This document shows, piece by piece, positions 8,693-17,858 of a DNA stretch of 43,671 nt. Every line of letters starts with the position of its first letter. The stretch's first letter is position 1. A model generated the notes under the pieces. It was given only the letters and a program-made list of their open reading frames with translations, did not search any database and was not told the DNA's origin. The translations under genes were made by a program, and so were the position numbers. This DNA comes from Paracoccaceae bacterium (GTDB lineage Bacteria > Pseudomonadota > Alphaproteobacteria > Rhodobacterales > Rhodobacteraceae): NCBI GenBank assembly GCA_902554705.1, contig CACDPP010000015.1, forward strand, positions 1-43,671, read 5' to 3'.

Positions 8693-11600
8693 CTAAGTCC
8701 AGTCTAAAGTCTGCTCGAGGACTTCAGACAGAGTTGTTAGCAACATCTTCGCATCTTCAATTTCAATTGTTAGTGGAGGCCTAATTTTAATAATATTATC
8801 CTTTGGCCCTTCACTTCCAATTAAAATACGGTTTTCTCGCATTTTATTTTTTATATATGCACATAATTCTGTAGCTTCTGACCCATCACCTTTTATTATT
8901 TCTATACCAATAAAAAGTCCCATTCCCCGAACATCACCAATAAACTCAAAATTATTTTTTAACTCATTAAAACCACAGATTAAAAAATCGCCAACCGTCT
9001 TAGCATTTTTTTGAAGTTTCTCTTCATCAACAATATCCAAAACTTCTGCACCAATTCTGCATGATAAATTTGAGCCACCAAAGGTTGAAAAAAATTCGAT
9101 ACCATTATCAAAGCTTTCACCAATCTCTCTTGTGGTTGCAACCGCGCCTAATGGATGACCATTTCCTAAAGGTTTGCCAAGAACGACGATGTCAGGGTTT
9201 ACTCCTTGAAACTCAAATCCAAAGTAGTAGTCACCCAAACGCCCCAAGCCTGTTTGCACTTCATCAGCAATACATACTCCACCATGTTTTCTTATCTTAC
9301 TGTAAACTTGCTCTAGATATCCTTTTGGAGGGATTATTTGTCCCCCTACAGATGGAAATGTTTCCATTATGAACCCAGATAACCCAATACCTTTCAAATT
9401 GAATCTTTCGATTGCACCATCAACCAAATTTGCAAATTTAACAGCACGATCTGGATCATCTTTTTTAAATGAACCCCTATAGTCGTCCGGCACCTCTATA
9501 ATTTCAACCCAGTCAGCCTGCCCTACTCCATTAGGCTTTTTAAACTTGTAGGCTGAAATACTTAAGGCACCCGTCGTGTTGCCAAAGTAACCTTCATCGG
9601 GTGTAATAATTCCTTTTTTTCCAGTATGAGCTTGAGCTAAACGTAAAGCTAACTCATTAGCTTCAGACCCCGAATTTACAAAATAACATACTTCAAACCC
9701 ACTTGGGAGCTTGGACAATATTTTTTTTGCAAATTTGGTTTGCGATGGATGTAGGTAACGAGTGTTTGAATTCACCATATTGAGTTGATCTAACGAAACT
9801 TGATTGATCCTAGGATGCGAATGCCCCACATGGGGAACATTATTATAGGCATCAAGATAGGGCCTTCCCCATTCATCAAAAATGTGATGCTTCCATGCCC
9901 TCGATATTAATATAGGATCATCATAAGAAATACTTAAATTTCTACCAAAGTAGTTTAGTCGATCATTTAGAACTTCCTTTTTGTTGCTTGGCTTATAAAG
10001 GCAATCAATTTCTTTTAAATTTAATAGCGAGGCTGGGTTTGGACAAATAGAATTCCAGAAGCTCAAATCGTCAGGGTCAGCTACACCTGGCCAGTCAGCC
10101 TCCATTCCATCTGTGGTTAGTGCTAGTTGAAAATGGACATGGGGTGCCCAACCGCCGTTCACATTGGAGGCGCCTAATTGACAAAAGTTTTGTCCCTTCT
10201 TAATTTTATCGCCGACTTTGAGTTTACTCAAAAATATTGGATCAAGATGTCCATATAACGTAAAGAATTCGTCTTTATTTGGCGTAGTATGCTTTAAAAT
10301 AATTACACCACCGTAATCCAGTTGGTTATCGCGATATTCAGCCGTAAAGACTTCACCTTCTAGAGGGGCAAACAATTCTGTACCCTCATTAGCAAAAACA
10401 TCAATTGCAATATGAACAGTTCGCCTGTTACTGGCTTTCCATGGACCCAGTCTGAAAGCTGGAGCCGTATAAATTAGACGTGGCTCGTTGTAGTAACCCA
10501 GCCAAAAATTAGCTCGATCACTAATTTCACACCCAATATTTTTTGCTTCATCACTTTTTAATTCGAATGGATTCTGGGGAACTGACGAGTTTTCAACCGA
10601 TAAAGATTTGATTTCTAAATTAGCCAAATTATTTCCCAAAAGTGGCGAAAAATTATTGGACTCTTTTTTTATCCAGTCCATAATCCGATCAGCGCCTTCA
10701 ACCACCGGCATTCCACAAGCATTTCTAAGCCTTGCTTTTATCAAACCTTCATTGATGTTCAAATTTTCTAAAAACTTCCAAGCAGGAGCCTGAGAAATTG
10801 TTATATAGGCATCATCTGATTTTTTTGATGCTAAAAGAGTTGAATTGACAACGCTTACCGCCAAACGCATCCGTAATAGACGCCAAACCAAGTCAACTTC
10901 TTCAGCGTTAAGTGGGTAAACACTATGGTAACCCGAAACAAATGCTGCAAGCATTTTTTCTGGCTCCGAATTATCCAAAATAATGTAGGCAGCAGCAATC
11001 GATAAATCACAAACTCTTGGAGCTACACAGATATCTCCGAGGTCTATAATTCCCGATACGCTTAAGGATTGGTATTTTTTTCCAGATACAAGAATATTAT
11101 AATCATTTGGGTCGTTATGAATCGTCTGTTTTCCCAAACTTGAGAGTTTTGGTAAAATTTCCTCAAAATCATCAACAATTTTTGAAATAATTTTGAGCCG
11201 TCCGAAGTCCTCTATTACAGAAAAATATTTTTTTATCCATAGGGATCCTGGCAAATTCCATTTAAAATCTCGGACTAAGCTCTCATTTTCGTAGTCGGCT
11301 AAAGCCTTAGCTATGTCGCCTAAAGCAACTCCCACATCAAATGAAATATCTGGAGATTTTTGTTTAATCTCAGCGTAGCATTTACCTGCAATATAAGTCT
11401 GCACCCAAATTAATCGCTCATTTCCATAATTGTCCGCCTCACGAATAAAAGAGTTGCCCATAGATGACTTCAACACCTTTGGTACTTTAAGCATGGGGTC
11501 TTTATTGTGAAGGTGCTCAATAGCTTCAACCTGAGCTTTAATCAGCCAATCGGGACAATCGTTACGCATTATTTTCAAAATGCATTTGGTGCCATTTTTC

Positions 11601-11725
11601 TGCTGAGCTAAAAAATTTTGATCAAATTCACCGGGAAGTGCAGACAATTTTGCTTCGATATCCCAATGGTTTTTTAAAGCTGCTGCCCAAAACTCTTCTA
11701 AGCCAACATCAGGATCTCTAACCAT
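8693..11725 (-). CDS. Three-domain fusion: APH-type kinase, M23 peptidase fold, class III PLP phospho-lyase/aminotransferase
   Basis: The product is 1010 residues. Residues 1-345 form an aminoglycoside/choline-kinase-like phosphotransferase with Brenner motif HNDPNDYN (203-210) and IIDLGD (226-231). Residues 400-570 form an M23 (LytM) fold with H438-x3-D442, YGH (491-493) and HVH (529-531). Residues 590-1010 form a class III PLP enzyme with SGSEAN (685-690), DEVQTG (821-826) and the PLP lysine K851. No signal peptide is present, so the M23 part is cytoplasmic. In animals, homologues of the outer domains phosphorylate hydroxylysine and then eliminate phosphate (hydroxylysine kinase with AGXT2L-type lyases), so a kinase plus phospho-lyase acting in sequence on an amino alcohol is a reasonable inference. 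The SLC13-type gene lies 28 bases upstream in the same direction. Confidence 0.85.
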   Translation of the reverse strand: MVRDPDVGLEEFWAAALKNHWDIEAKLSALPGEFDQNFLAQQKNGTKCILKIMRNDCPDWLIKAQVEAIEHLHNKDPMLKVPKVLKSSMGNSFIREADNYGNERLIWVQTYIAGKCYAEIKQKSPDISFDVGVALGDIAKALADYENESLVRDFKWNLPGSLWIKKYFSVIEDFGRLKIISKIVDDFEEILPKLSSLGKQTIHNDPNDYNILVSGKKYQSLSVSGIIDLGDICVAPRVCDLSIAAAYIILDNSEPEKMLAAFVSGYHSVYPLNAEEVDLVWRLLRMRLAVSVVNSTLLASKKSDDAYITISQAPAWKFLENLNINEGLIKARLRNACGMPVVEGADRIMDWIKKESNNFSPLLGNNLANLEIKSLSVENSSVPQNPFELKSDEAKNIGCEISDRANFWLGYYNEPRLIYTAPAFRLGPWKASNRRTVHIAIDVFANEGTELFAPLEGEVFTAEYRDNQLDYGGVIILKHTTPNKDEFFTLYGHLDPIFLSKLKVGDKIKKGQNFCQLGASNVNGGWAPHVHFQLALTTDGMEADWPGVADPDDLSFWNSICPNPASLLNLKEIDCLYKPSNKKEVLNDRLNYFGRNLSISYDDPILISRAWKHHIFDEWGRPYLDAYNNVPHVGHSHPRINQVSLDQLNMVNSNTRYLHPSQTKFAKKILSKLPSGFEVCYFVNSGSEANELALRLAQAHTGKKGIITPDEGYFGNTTGALSISAYKFKKPNGVGQADWVEIIEVPDDYRGSFKKDDPDRAVKFANLVDGAIERFNLKGIGLSGFIMETFPSVGGQIIPPKGYLEQVYSKIRKHGGVCIADEVQTGLGRLGDYYFGFEFQGVNPDIVVLGKPLGNGHPLGAVATTREIGESFDNGIEFFSTFGGSNLSCRIGAEVLDIVDEEKLQKNAKTVGDFLICGFNELKNNFEFIGDVRGMGLFIGIEIIKGDGSEATELCAYIKNKMRENRILIGSEGPKDNIIKIRPPLTIEIEDAKMLLTTLSEVLEQTLDWT

Positions 11726-11753
11726 ATAAACTCCAATAAACTGATTTAGATGA

Positions 11754-13670
11754 TCAGAATAAAATATTCATTACGCTTAGGGAGACTATTAAAAACAAAA
11801 CAGTCATAATTCCCCCACTTTTCATGAAATCTGTAACTTTGTAGCCCCCTGGGCCCATTATCAAAGCATTCACCTGATGAGTGGGAATTAAAAATGAATT
11901 AGATGTTGAAATAGCTACAGTGAGAGCAAAAAGAGCAGGATTTGCGCCTGAAGCCAATGCTATCGAGACAGCCAATGGAACCAGTAGCACGGTGGCGCCA
12001 ACATTTGACATAACGAGTGTAAATGCAGTTGCAAGTACTGCCAGTGCTGCTTGTAATCCCCAGATTGGCCATCCATCCAGTAAAAGTAATATATTTTGAG
12101 CTATCCACTCAGCCGTTCCAGTATTTTGCACAGCTTGACCTAATGGAATTAAACTGGCCAATAGAAAAACGGTTTGCCAACTAACGGCTTCATATGCTTC
12201 GTCAATCCTCAAAACATTTGAAGCAATCATCCCACATGCTCCTGTTAAAAGCGCTAATGATAACTTTAAATCAGTAAAGAGGATCAAAAAAAGAGATACG
12301 CAAAAAAACAATACTGCCCAGGCAACTTTATTAGGCCGCAACTCCTCTTTTGGATAATCCGAGGTAACTACAACAAAATCTCGGGATTGCTCCAGCCGTG
12401 CTAAATTTTCCCATGAAGTAAATGAAACTAATGTATCACCAGCTTTAAATGGTACCTCCGCAATATCAGTCGCTTCATGTTCCTTTGTTTCAACTAAACT
12501 CAATGTTTCCCCACCTCGATGAATAGCCAAAAGGCCTAAGCCATGAGTTTTTCTCATTCTTATTTCGCGAGCTCGTTTTTCAATCAGGTTAGAATCTGGA
12601 GGAATTACAACTTCAGCAACACCAGCGACCGTTGAGGCATAGGCTTCGGAAAAAATATCAAGCTCTGGCAACATTTCTAAACCAAAGTCGTCAGCCATTC
12701 TTTGAATGACCTTGCGCCGGCCTAACACTGCTAATCTGCATGGATCTTCAATTAAAGTATCTATTACCGGCGTGAACCAACGCTGGCCCCGATGATAGGA
12801 ACCGATTATATAGAGATTATGAGATACCATTATATCTGCAAAGGTATGCCCTCTTAGAATTGACCCCTCCGGAACAATCACCTCTACCAAGTCCGACTTA
12901 AGTCCATATATTTTTTTCAAATAATCTCTTACGGAATAACCTGCGCTACCCGCTCCTCTTGAGGACAGAGTTGGTAAAACCCATCTGCCAAGAATTACAA
13001 AATATAAAATACCTGTTACAACTAAACAGGCGCCAATCGGTGTTACCGAAAACAAAGAAAATGTTTCCATTTTCAAATCAGAAGGTAAAATTTGGTTAGA
13101 ACTTATAATTAGGTCATTTAACAAAATTAAAGGTGACGATCCTACCATAGTCATTGTTCCGCCTAAAATGGCACAAAAGCCCATGGGCATTAAAAGGCGC
13201 GACAATGGAATTTCAGTTCTGACAGAAATTTTACTTACAACAGGCAAAAATAAAGCTGCAGCGCCAACATTTTGCATGAAACTAGAAATTAGACCAACAC
13301 TACTTGAAACAATTGGAATAATACGAGCCTCGCTTTTTCCACCATGCTTCAATATTACCGCAGCAATTTTACTCATTAGGCCTGTCTTATCCAGACCAGC
13401 TCCAATAATCATAACCGCAATAATTGAAATCACTGCATTAGAAGAAAACCCCGAAAAAAGATCTGACGGATCAGAAAAAAGTTTAACACTTGGGAATTGG
13501 TTAAAAATACCTAGAGCCACCATTACCACAATTGCTGTAAAATCAATTCGGAATAACTCGGTGACAAACAAAAAAACAGTCACACCTAAAACGGATAATA
13601 TTAAAATAATTTCAAAATTTAGTTCTATTGGCATAAAGTCCACCGCTCCATTAAAGTGATGCATCTTCAT
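11754..13670 (-). CDS. SLC13/DASS-family anion symporter with two TrkA-C (RCK_C) domains
   Basis: The product is 638 residues from the first ATG; an in-frame ATG at 13634 with a GGAG/GGTGG upstream is an equally good start and would give 626. Hydrophobic helices at both ends flank a soluble insert (about residues 230-420) that contains two TrkA-C-like modules, the layout of bacterial SLC13 sulfate/dicarboxylate transporters. The conserved SNS-like motif (ISTSNSFLIPTHQVN) near the C-terminus marks the substrate/sodium site. It imports an anion, possibly sulfate, a dicarboxylate or another organic anion. It is the first gene of a pair with the kinase/M23/PLP fusion, so it may supply that pathway. 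Confidence 0.85.
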   Translation of the reverse strand: MKMHHFNGAVDFMPIELNFEIILILSVLGVTVFLFVTELFRIDFTAIVVMVALGIFNQFPSVKLFSDPSDLFSGFSSNAVISIIAVMIIGAGLDKTGLMSKIAAVILKHGGKSEARIIPIVSSSVGLISSFMQNVGAAALFLPVVSKISVRTEIPLSRLLMPMGFCAILGGTMTMVGSSPLILLNDLIISSNQILPSDLKMETFSLFSVTPIGACLVVTGILYFVILGRWVLPTLSSRGAGSAGYSVRDYLKKIYGLKSDLVEVIVPEGSILRGHTFADIMVSHNLYIIGSYHRGQRWFTPVIDTLIEDPCRLAVLGRRKVIQRMADDFGLEMLPELDIFSEAYASTVAGVAEVVIPPDSNLIEKRAREIRMRKTHGLGLLAIHRGGETLSLVETKEHEATDIAEVPFKAGDTLVSFTSWENLARLEQSRDFVVVTSDYPKEELRPNKVAWAVLFFCVSLFLILFTDLKLSLALLTGACGMIASNVLRIDEAYEAVSWQTVFLLASLIPLGQAVQNTGTAEWIAQNILLLLDGWPIWGLQAALAVLATAFTLVMSNVGATVLLVPLAVSIALASGANPALFALTVAISTSNSFLIPTHQVNALIMGPGGYKVTDFMKSGGIMTVLFLIVSLSVMNILF

Positions 13671-13863
13671 TCTTCAAATTTCAAGTAATGTTTTTAGTGC
13701 AGTTCAAAAATATATTTCACTCATAACCGTTATGTAAAAATTCGTTAACTCAATATTAACAGGTCTTCTTGGTTTAAGTCGTTTAACTAAACTATCAAGT
13801 TAGTCGCTCAGAATAAAATCATTTGTCTTGATTAAATCATACTTCCTGAGGCAGGAGTAAGTT

Positions 13864-14202
13864 TTAATAAGTTAATTTACTAAATATACAATCAAAATAT
13901 GGTTCAAATTTTTGCCAGTTTTGGGAACTACCTTGATAAACCTTTTGCTTTACTTGAAACTGGGAAGCTGTTTTTGTACTACATTTATTTTTCTCTGGGA
14001 AAAGACACAATCCATCCCAAAAAGACATAAGGCATTTGTAAAGTTTAAAGTAGAGTACAGTATCTGACAAATTATAACTGTATCCAAAACCTTTTGCGGG
14101 AAAATAATGCTTAAAGTTTGACCAACAGGTAGCCGCAGGATTAAGCTTTATATAAATTATTTTGACTTCTGGAATTGATGCCAAAATTAATACAATATAC
14201 AT
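13864..14202 (-). pseudogene. Decayed C-terminal fragment of a TPR-type sulfotransferase
   Basis: The 112-residue reading frame aligns with the C-terminal half of the intact sulfotransferase at the right edge of this window. NPAATCWSNFKHYF matches NAAATCWSNYKQYF there, and VYQGSSQNWQKFEPYF matches VFQGSSEAWRKYEPFL. The N-terminal TPR region and the PAPS-binding P-loop are missing, and about 35 residues are deleted internally between LMSFWDG and LCLFPEKNK. It cannot be an active enzyme. Its truncated end abuts the start of the outer-membrane protein gene on the other strand, which suggests the break point of an insertion or deletion. Confidence 0.75.
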
Positions 14203-14208
14203 AAAATT

Positions 14209-14934
14209 ATGAAAAAAATCATATTAATAGTGATATTCCTGTTAGCAGGTTCCTCTTCATTACTTGCTAATAAAGAAAACCGGCCTTTGACTTCCACTTT
14301 TCTTGAATTTTATTCTTACCAATATGATGAGCCATCTATAATGTCCAAGGCTTCAAAGCTACCATTTTTAGGGTTTGGATTAGAGTATAAAATCCCAGTT
14401 AATCAAAAAGATTTTATAGGGAATATACGATTTAATGTTGGCAGAACAGACTATTCCTCTGCTAACACCGGAAACTCTTATAAAGACAACACAATTCGAC
14501 TCAATTTTGAACACTCATATCAAGCACAATTTAATGCATTTAATCTGTATTCTGGCTTAGGGATACGTTGGCTTTACGATAACTCTGGAGGAAAACAAAC
14601 TACAACTGGACATGACACATATGATCGCCGGTCAATCTACTTTTACTTGCCAATAGGGCTCTCTTTTTCTGATACCATTGGAACTCCGATATCAGCACAA
14701 ATAAATATTCTCATCAAAGGCCATCAAAAAAGTTTTTTAGGTGACAAAGCTGGGTTTACAGATATTAAAAATGATCAAAATAACGGTTATGGGGTATCGA
14801 TCGATTATGACATTGCTTCTAGAGGCCAAATATTTTTGGACTATTGGAACATTGATCAGTCAAAATTGACCCAAGGGTACTATGAACCTGCGAACCAAAC
14901 TTGGGAAGCTGGTTTTAGGTTTTTTCTAAATTAA
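14209..14934 (+). CDS. Predicted outer-membrane beta-barrel protein
   Basis: The product is 241 residues. Residues 1-20 are a Sec signal peptide (KK followed by a hydrophobic core, cleavage near LLA-N). The mature part is a series of short amphipathic strands rich in aromatic residues and alternating polar positions, with Gly and Asn in turns, as in small 8-10 strand barrels. The last strand is WEAGFRFFLN, with aromatic residues close to the C-terminus as the Bam machinery prefers. No specific family is recognised. It begins 6 bases beyond the broken sulfotransferase remnant on the opposite strand. Confidence 0.6.
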   Translation: MKKIILIVIFLLAGSSSLLANKENRPLTSTFLEFYSYQYDEPSIMSKASKLPFLGFGLEYKIPVNQKDFIGNIRFNVGRTDYSSANTGNSYKDNTIRLNFEHSYQAQFNAFNLYSGLGIRWLYDNSGGKQTTTGHDTYDRRSIYFYLPIGLSFSDTIGTPISAQINILIKGHQKSFLGDKAGFTDIKNDQNNGYGVSIDYDIASRGQIFLDYWNIDQSKLTQGYYEPANQTWEAGFRFFLN

Positions 14935-15278
14935 AAGAACAAATAAACATTCATCAATTAAGGTGAACTCACTCCAATTTCTGGAACACCGGTAGTGTGG
15001 CTTATCGGTGACTAAAGACGCACTCTGGAAGTAAGGAAGCTAAAGAAAATACTTCAAGTCTTGGAGATCACCGATACTTAGATTCGATGAAGAAATGAGT
15101 TAGTTAGGAAAAATATTAAACCCCAAAAGAAACTTTATATTATTTACTGGGCTTATAGCTCTTTTACTAAAAAATTTTGCGCTTTGTAGTATCTTTGACA
15201 GCCCCAGCACAACCAAAGATAAGAATGATTTAGTATGGCATGTTTTTTGCGCTACTAATGAAAAACAGAGAGCTCAGT
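14935..15278. other. Gap with a short coding remnant and the promoter region of the coiled-coil gene
   Basis: No complete gene. At 15016-15081 there is a 21-codon remnant starting RRTLEV that matches a 20-codon stretch at 21901-21963. The flanks also contain ATCGGTGA (15004-15011) and its complement TCACCGAT (15068-15075), an eight-base inverted pair around the remnant. The rest is AT-rich and probably holds the promoter of the coiled-coil gene. Confidence 0.4.
15016..15081 (+). pseudogene. Short C-terminal coding remnant (RRTLE type), copy 1
   Basis: A 21-codon stretch ending at a TAG reads as a basic, leucine-spaced helix beginning RRTLEV and containing LQVLE. It matches the second copy at 21901 in both DNA (14 identical bases at the start) and heptad layout. 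It has no start codon of its own, so it is read as the tail of a lost gene. Confidence 0.35.
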
Positions 15279-17138
15279 ATGGCAACTCCAGAGGAAACAA
15301 GAGACCGAATTAAAGAGATGCGGGACCGCATCTTTAAAGAACCTGTTGAAAACAGTTTCAGAGAAACTCCTCAACAGAATGATTTGGCTGAAAAAGAATC
15401 TAAAGTCGTGCAGGAGAATGATTCTTCAGCTAACAGCGTAAAACCAAAAATGCCTTCAAAAGAGAGTTTTTCTAAAAAGTTGCAACAAGACGATGATAGA
15501 ATATCGCTTTTGACTGCTACCACACAGAAACAGATTTCTGATATGGCTCTCGAATTTGCTAATAGAAATAGTAGTTTAGAAACAGAAATCCTTGGCAAAA
15601 TTGAACATAATTTTGCAGAAAGTAATTCTAAGATTAATGCGATAGAGCAACTTGTAAATAATAGTGTTATAAGTTCATCGCAGGCAAATGAAGCTCTTAA
15701 AGAACAACTAAAAGAAATCAACCGGGCCCTTCAACTGGATATTAGCTCTGTTACACAACGATTTTCTACTACAAATCAAAAGATTGAAACAGAACTTCAA
15801 AACAGTGCTAATAAGTTATCAAAGTTCGAAAATTCTGTTCATGAGCAACAGCACGCTCTACAAGAAAGTTTTTTCGAAAAGTTGCAGCAAAATCACGAAA
15901 GAGTATCCTTACTGAGTGCTGATACCCAGGAAAAGCTTTCCGAATTAACTCTCAATACGGAAACACAGCTTCAAGACACTGCTGATAAATTGTCAAAGTT
16001 CGAAAACTTTGTTGAAGAACGACAACATTCTCTCGAAGAGAGCTTTTATGAAAAGTTGCAACAAAATGGTGATAGAATATCACTATTAAGTGGTGAAACA
16101 CAGAGACAGATCTCTGAAATAGCGAGTGAATTCGCTAATAAAAATAGCAGTTTAGAGACCGAAATTCTCGACAAAATTGAAAGTATTTTTGCAGAAAGTA
16201 ATGCTAAGATTAATGGGATAGAACAACTTGCAAATAATAGTTTTATAAGTTTATCGCAGGCTAATAAAGCTCTAAAAGAACGGCTGGAAGAACTCAATCG
16301 CTCCCTCAAGTTGGACATAAGCTCTTCTACGAAAAGATTGTCTTCTACAAATGAGAAGATTGAAACAGAACTTCAAAACACTGCTGATAAATTGTCAAAG
16401 TTCGAAAACTTTGTTGAAGAACGACAGCATTCTCTCGAAGAGAGCTTTTATGAAAAGTTGCAACAAAATGGTGATAGAATATCACTATTAAGTGGTGAAA
16501 CACAGAGACAAATCTCTGAAATAGCGCGCGAATTCGCTAATAAAAATAGCAGTTTAGAGACCGAAATTCTGGACAAAACTGAACAAATATCATTCCATTT
16601 GAAAAAAGTAGAGGAACAAATTGAAAATCAGATAAGTGACTTAAGTTCGTCTCTTCAAAAGTATGTTTTATCTATAACGTCTAGTCAGGAGGACAAAATT
16701 GATGCCCAAGCACGCAAGATCGAAAATAATGTTAGTTCATTAAAACAAGAAATATTTGAATATCAAAGAGACCTGAAAATAGACTTTGATAAAAAAATAA
16801 AAGAAAGTGAACTTAAAATTAATGATTACCTGTCTAATAAGATTTTTGAAGTTCGTGAATTACTATCAGGAGAGGTCAAGTCGCTGTCTGGCGAAGTAAA
16901 TAATAACAACGAAGTTTTAAAAGAGAAGTATTCTGAATTAGCCACAAAAGTTAAAAATAGTGTATCCGCTATTACGAAAGTGGCAGATAAAGATCGCAAA
17001 TATTTAAATAAACGATTTGAAAAAGTCTCTGAAAATATTCAGTCAGTAGAATCCTTGATCCTTAGGGAAGACGATCTGACTGAATTATTTCAAAATTATA
17101 CTTTAAATGTTAATATTTCAGATGATGTTAAGCCTTAA
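15279..17138 (+). CDS. Long coiled-coil protein with duplicated modules
   Basis: The product is 619 residues from the ATG at 15279, preferred because the upstream 13 codons (from 15240) look non-coding. There is no signal peptide or membrane helix. Nearly the whole chain is heptad-patterned coiled coil, rich in Ser, Glu, Lys and Gln. A module containing KLQQN-D-RISLL, an NSSLETEIL segment and LSKFEN-V-E-Q-HSL recurs. Two copies, starting near 15960 and 16362 (402 bases apart, an exact multiple of three), are almost identical in DNA over about 220 bases; another module near 15474 is more diverged. It is probably a cytoplasmic structural or scaffold protein of filament type. Function not recognised. 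Confidence 0.7.
   Translation: MATPEETRDRIKEMRDRIFKEPVENSFRETPQQNDLAEKESKVVQENDSSANSVKPKMPSKESFSKKLQQDDDRISLLTATTQKQISDMALEFANRNSSLETEILGKIEHNFAESNSKINAIEQLVNNSVISSSQANEALKEQLKEINRALQLDISSVTQRFSTTNQKIETELQNSANKLSKFENSVHEQQHALQESFFEKLQQNHERVSLLSADTQEKLSELTLNTETQLQDTADKLSKFENFVEERQHSLEESFYEKLQQNGDRISLLSGETQRQISEIASEFANKNSSLETEILDKIESIFAESNAKINGIEQLANNSFISLSQANKALKERLEELNRSLKLDISSSTKRLSSTNEKIETELQNTADKLSKFENFVEERQHSLEESFYEKLQQNGDRISLLSGETQRQISEIAREFANKNSSLETEILDKTEQISFHLKKVEEQIENQISDLSSSLQKYVLSITSSQEDKIDAQARKIENNVSSLKQEIFEYQRDLKIDFDKKIKESELKINDYLSNKIFEVRELLSGEVKSLSGEVNNNNEVLKEKYSELATKVKNSVSAITKVADKDRKYLNKRFEKVSENIQSVESLILREDDLTELFQNYTLNVNISDDVKP
15960..16582 (+). repeat. In-frame tandem duplication (402-base period) inside the coiled-coil gene
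   Basis: Bases 15960-16181 and 16362-16583 are nearly identical (a few substitutions only). The 402-base spacing keeps the frame and adds 134 residues per unit. The region 15474-15790 is an older, diverged copy of the same module. The high identity shows recent duplication or ongoing gene conversion. Confidence 0.8.
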
Positions 17139-17221
17139 ACAAGGTAAACTAACAGACATCATATTTTAACCTCTCATAAGCCTTAACGTCCATCAAATAA
17201 ATATATTAGGTTTTAACTAAG

Positions 17222-17476
17222 CTAAGAATTAGTCAGTTTAACACACTCAATATTACCTTCAGTTTTGTTTATTATGCACTCATAAAGGTAGTCCTGATAA
17301 TCGACATGAACTTTGTGGATGAGTATTAACTTGCCATTGCGTTTTGATGGTTGGTCAAACTGATTAATAACTTTTCCTTTTCCAATTATATCACCTGCAG
17401 TAAATAAATCATTATCAGCGCTAACTGACGTACCAAGGCCGAGGATTAGAGACATCGTTAGGATGAGGTGGCGCAT
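17222..17476 (-). CDS. Small secreted/periplasmic protein, MRHL signal-peptide family
   Basis: The product is 84 residues. Residues 1-20 are a Sec signal peptide (SLILGLGTSVSA, cleavage after SVSA). The mature 64-residue part is strand-rich with two Cys (ECI near 68 and IECV near 77) that could pair in the periplasm. The signal-peptide coding DNA is closely matched at 21045-21161. It is the last gene of a seven-gene run of very small minus-strand genes. Function unknown. Confidence 0.6.
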   Translation of the reverse strand: MRHLILTMSLILGLGTSVSADNDLFTAGDIIGKGKVINQFDQPSKRNGKLILIHKVHVDYQDYLYECIINKTEGNIECVKLTNS

Positions 17477-17495
17477 AAAGTAAGCCTTGGGTTAG

Positions 17496-17702
17496 TTAAA
17501 TAAATGCCATTACTATGACATACACCACCGCAAAGGTTATGCCTATCAAGAACATTTTGTTGGTTATATCTCTAATAAACGGGAACTTTTTATTCAATAA
17601 GTCCTTACCAGTGATCAAACGAACAATACGTGCCACAAGCACAAAAAATAAAGCTATGGCAAGTGCGCCCCCAGCTAAATAAACTATTATTGTCTCAATC
17701 AT
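17496..17702 (-). CDS. Small membrane protein with two helices
   Basis: The product is 68 residues with hydrophobic helices at about 4-28 and 48-67 joined by a basic loop (GKDLLNKKFPF). A strong ribosome site (AAGGAG, 7 bases) precedes the ATG. The gene starts 12 bases after the stop of the 47-residue gene upstream. Function unknown. Confidence 0.6.
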   Translation of the reverse strand: MIETIIVYLAGGALAIALFFVLVARIVRLITGKDLLNKKFPFIRDITNKMFLIGITFAVVYVIVMAFI

Positions 17703-17714
17703 TGTTTGTCTCCT

Positions 17715-17858
17715 TCATTGGTCTATACATTCGTCTGAGGCACAACTTGTTTGCCCACCCAACCGATGCTCTGCGTTCATCTCAACGTACATGATGTAAA
17801 AGAAACCTACAAAGAAAAGTACGATTATAGAACTTAGCGATACTATAAGTTTGTTCAT
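17715..17858 (-). CDS. 47-residue single-pass membrane peptide
   Basis: The ATG at 17858 overlaps the stop of the GFA-type gene in an ATGA arrangement, so translational coupling is likely. Residues 3-24 form a hydrophobic helix (LIVSLSSIIVLFFVGFFYIM). The tail ends with two Cys (SCASDEC), a possible metal or disulfide site. It is below the length at which automatic callers usually report genes, but the overlap and the tight spacing to the next gene support it. Confidence 0.5.
   Translation of the reverse strand: MNKLIVSLSSIIVLFFVGFFYIMYVEMNAEHRLGGQTSCASDECIDQ

Noticed and set aside
13168-13659. Plus-strand 163-codon frame
   Set aside because: Antisense shadow of the SLC13-type transporter gene, with a biased composition and no homology-like features.
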